NCBI GenBank assembly: GCA_025677815.1
Contig: JAIXMP010000030.1
Coordinates: 124,001 to 188,000 of the forward strand
From: Phascolomyces articulosus
Taxonomy: Eukaryota; Mucoromycota; Mucoromycetes; Mucorales; Lichtheimiaceae
Direction of reading: 5' to 3'
DNA: 64,000 nt
Shown here: piece after piece, positions 62,049-64,000 of the stretch
Numbering within the stretch: position 1 is the stretch's first letter
How the letters are laid out: each line of letters begins with the position of its first letter
The notes under the pieces: generated by a model
Database searches by the model: none
What the model was told of the DNA's origin: nothing
The model's input: only the letters and a program-made list of their open reading frames with translations
Translations under genes and position numbers: made by a program

Positions 62049-63657
62049 TCAGGTGAATGAATTTTCTTGACTTGATAATCATTATTCTATTATATATAAA
62101 CATACCATACAGGGCAGCTTGCGTTCACCTGTAACCATTGCTCGATACATGTTCCATGAAATCCATGCATACATGGTAAATTGATGAGTTCCACTCTTGT
62201 ACCAAGTGTATTTAAACATATAGAGCATTCACTCTGAGCTGCTGCATCACCAGGATTTAATCGATGTCTTGGTAGAGCAGCGATCGTATCTTCAGAAGCA
62301 CTTTGTACTTCTCGACTTCCTTCCATTTCCCTATGACCATCCCCCGAAAAAATATTCATTAATAGCTTTTAAATAGTAATTACAAAACAATTAAAAATCA
62401 TGGTGATTTACCAATTTGAGCTATCTGTGAATGCTGCTTCATGTTGTTCTTGTATCATCCTATAATAAATAAACAATCGCCAGTTATAGTCAAGAACAAA
62501 AAAAAGTGACATAATGCATTATTAAATGGTGAGAGATTGATGTTTCTTCTTACCTAAGCAGGGTTGATAAATGATAGGCTGGATCAAGAGAAATGCCAGA
62601 ACCTGTGTCGCGGAATGGTTTTTTTTTTTTTGGTGTGAGAATAAATGACCCATAATATTATACCACATAATCTCCTCTCACTTCTCTAGCCAATTCTTTA
62701 TTCTTCTTTTAATAATATAAAAAGTAATTACCATGATATTCGGGTGGATCATCATATTCGTTTACATCAGTGATAAAATCAGGTCGTTCATGATAAATAT
62801 CATCAACATCATCTATAAGAGCTTCACGCACCAACTGGCCAAGTCCAACTCTTTCATCATCGTCATCTTCTTCCTCATCCACTTGCCCTTCTTCATCGGT
62901 ATCATACGAGTAATCAACTAATCCACTCTCATAATGATGGTGCTCGTAACCATCCTCGTATTCATCATCGTCATCATCATTATCTGAAGAAGATTCTGAT
63001 GAATATTCATTCCCACCATCATCATGATCCACCCCTCCTCTGGCTGAAATATATCCTGTGGTATCCACACTTTGAAAACCATCTTCATCGTCCGAACTAT
63101 CAACATCTTGATAATATTCATCATTACTGTCATCCTCCTGGTTATTATGATTCACGGGCCATGGTGAATCTGGTTCATCCAAGTGTTCTTGATAATCATT
63201 AAAAAAATAACGATTGTTATCTCCATTTTCTCCATTATCATCATCATCGCCGTCGTCTTGTTGATATACCCCAAACGCATAATTAAATTCCTCGTCACCA
63301 GAAGCAACGGCTGCGGTGAGTTCGTCATTATCGTCTTGAGGAAATGATCCAGGAAGAGGGGAATTGTTCAACCCATGACGGAATACGCTATTCCACAGTG
63401 AAGCAAGTGTATCATCCTCATCACTCCAAGTTCGATTCTCTTGGACGGGTTCAATCTAATTCAAAAAAAAAAGAATACACCATTGGTATTACTATCTAAC
63501 CCCTTCCTTCTCCTTTGCCCAGCATGATTTTTTTTCGGTTGACTTTATGTTTTATATATACCTCTTCGACAAAATCAGATAGACATTGTTCACATGCTAA
63601 ATAATTTGCAGCAATAACTTCAGTTTGGTTTTGACAGGAATGGCAAAAGTAACTCAT
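62049..63657 (-). CDS. RING-H2 ubiquitin ligase with a long acidic region
   Basis: Six exons: 63562-63657, 62732-63455, 62554-62602, 62412-62459, 62106-62330, 62049-62070, giving about 387 residues. The N-terminus is a zinc-ribbon-like CHSCQNQ ... CEQC, as in RNF115/RNF126-type ligases. A region of about 220 residues is very rich in Asp/Glu/Asn/Tyr (DDDDNGENGDNN, DEEEDDDDER). The C-terminus has a RING-H2 finger: CSIC, CMHGFHGTC, EQWL, SCPVC. It would be an E3 ubiquitin ligase with the N-terminal finger reading ubiquitin. The last RING Cys is split over an intron of only 35 nt (62071-62105), and the protein ends six residues after it; that last exon is the least certain part. Confidence 0.8.
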
Positions 63658-64000
63658 TAAGTTTATACAGGAGGAAGAAAAGGTTCGCACAAAAAAAAAG
63701 GGGAGGGAAGAGAGAAAGAGATAAAGATTTATAATATTATTGTAGTTACTTTTTGTATAAGCCTTAGTGCTGTCGTACGTGTTATGTGTGCAACAATAAG
63801 GCTTATTTACTTGTTAGCAGCAGAAAAGTTAAAAATGATTTCCTTACGGGCTTTTGGAAATAACAACAATATGCTCGATATAGTCATTTCATTTTATCAC
63901 TTTGGCATAAAAAAATTAAGAAATTTATATGCTGAGAAAAGACCTATTTAGTATTACTATTATATAATAGTTGGGATTACATCTTTTTATATATGATATA
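63658..64000. other. Window end, no gene seen
   Basis: Upstream region of the RING gene: purine-rich just before the start, then AT-rich. No open frame or RNA recognised. Confidence 0.5.

Noticed and set aside
1..64000. tRNA, rRNA and CRISPR elements
   Set aside because: No B-box-like GGTTCGANTCC with a matching acceptor stem, no rRNA-like block and no regularly spaced repeats were seen; a covariance-model scan would be needed to exclude tRNAs.

Overview
The window is a 64 kb piece of an AT-rich fungal genome. Genes carry many short GT-AG introns, often with GTAAGT donors. Gene content points to an early-diverging (Mucoromycota-type, probably Mucorales) fungus: a lactate-dehydrogenase homologue of the Rhizopus kind, an expanded family of TPR / F-box / leucine-rich-repeat proteins, and a mucorpepsin-like protease. 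The species cannot be named from sequence alone. Exon borders were read by hand from splice signals and from keeping the frame. In almost every model the exon lengths add up to an intact frame, which is the main support for them.

Layout. 1-3.3 kb: the start of a Cwf19-type splicing factor (minus strand, cut by the window edge), divergent from a perilipin-like lipid-droplet protein. 3.3-6.7 kb: gene-poor, with a possible decayed gene. 6.7-10.1 kb: an intact TPR/F-box/LRR gene and its decayed tandem copy. 10.4-13 kb: a cytochrome P450 that is complete except for a one-base frameshift in exon 1. 14.4-17.3 kb: an ArsB/NhaD-type permease and a small CYSTM protein. 18.3-21.9 kb: a Ulp2/SENP-type SUMO protease with 13 proposed exons. 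22-25.4 kb: no gene, but a perfect 93-bp inverted repeat. 25.4-27 kb: a retinol-dehydrogenase-like SDR. 27-31.8 kb: empty. 31.8-35.9 kb: three plus-strand genes, namely an RRM protein, a GLI-like zinc-finger factor and a small coiled-coil (BLOC-1-like) protein. 36.1-40.1 kb: a cold-shock-domain protein and an RGS protein. 41.6-44.1 kb: a TMEM70/TMEM186-type mitochondrial gene and a dead duplicate of it. 44.9-47.3 kb: another TPR/F-box/LRR gene. 47.9-49.5 kb: mitochondrial ATP synthase gamma. 50.4-52 kb: an unrecognised gene. 54.4-63.7 kb: EMC3, a pepsin-family protease, a lactate-dehydrogenase homologue lacking its catalytic residues, malic enzyme, and an RING-H2 protein with a very acidic region.

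These are independent eukaryotic transcription units rather than an operon. Loosely linked roles are mitochondrial function (ATP synthase gamma, TMEM70-like), pyruvate/malate metabolism (malic enzyme convergent with the LDH-like gene), ER and lipid biology (EMC3, perilipin-like, SDR, P450) and ubiquitin/SUMO control (F-box genes, RING gene, Ulp2). The most unusual items are the perfect hairpin at 23.2-23.4 kb, the LDH-like protein that looks catalytically dead, and the two tandem duplicate/pseudogene pairs.
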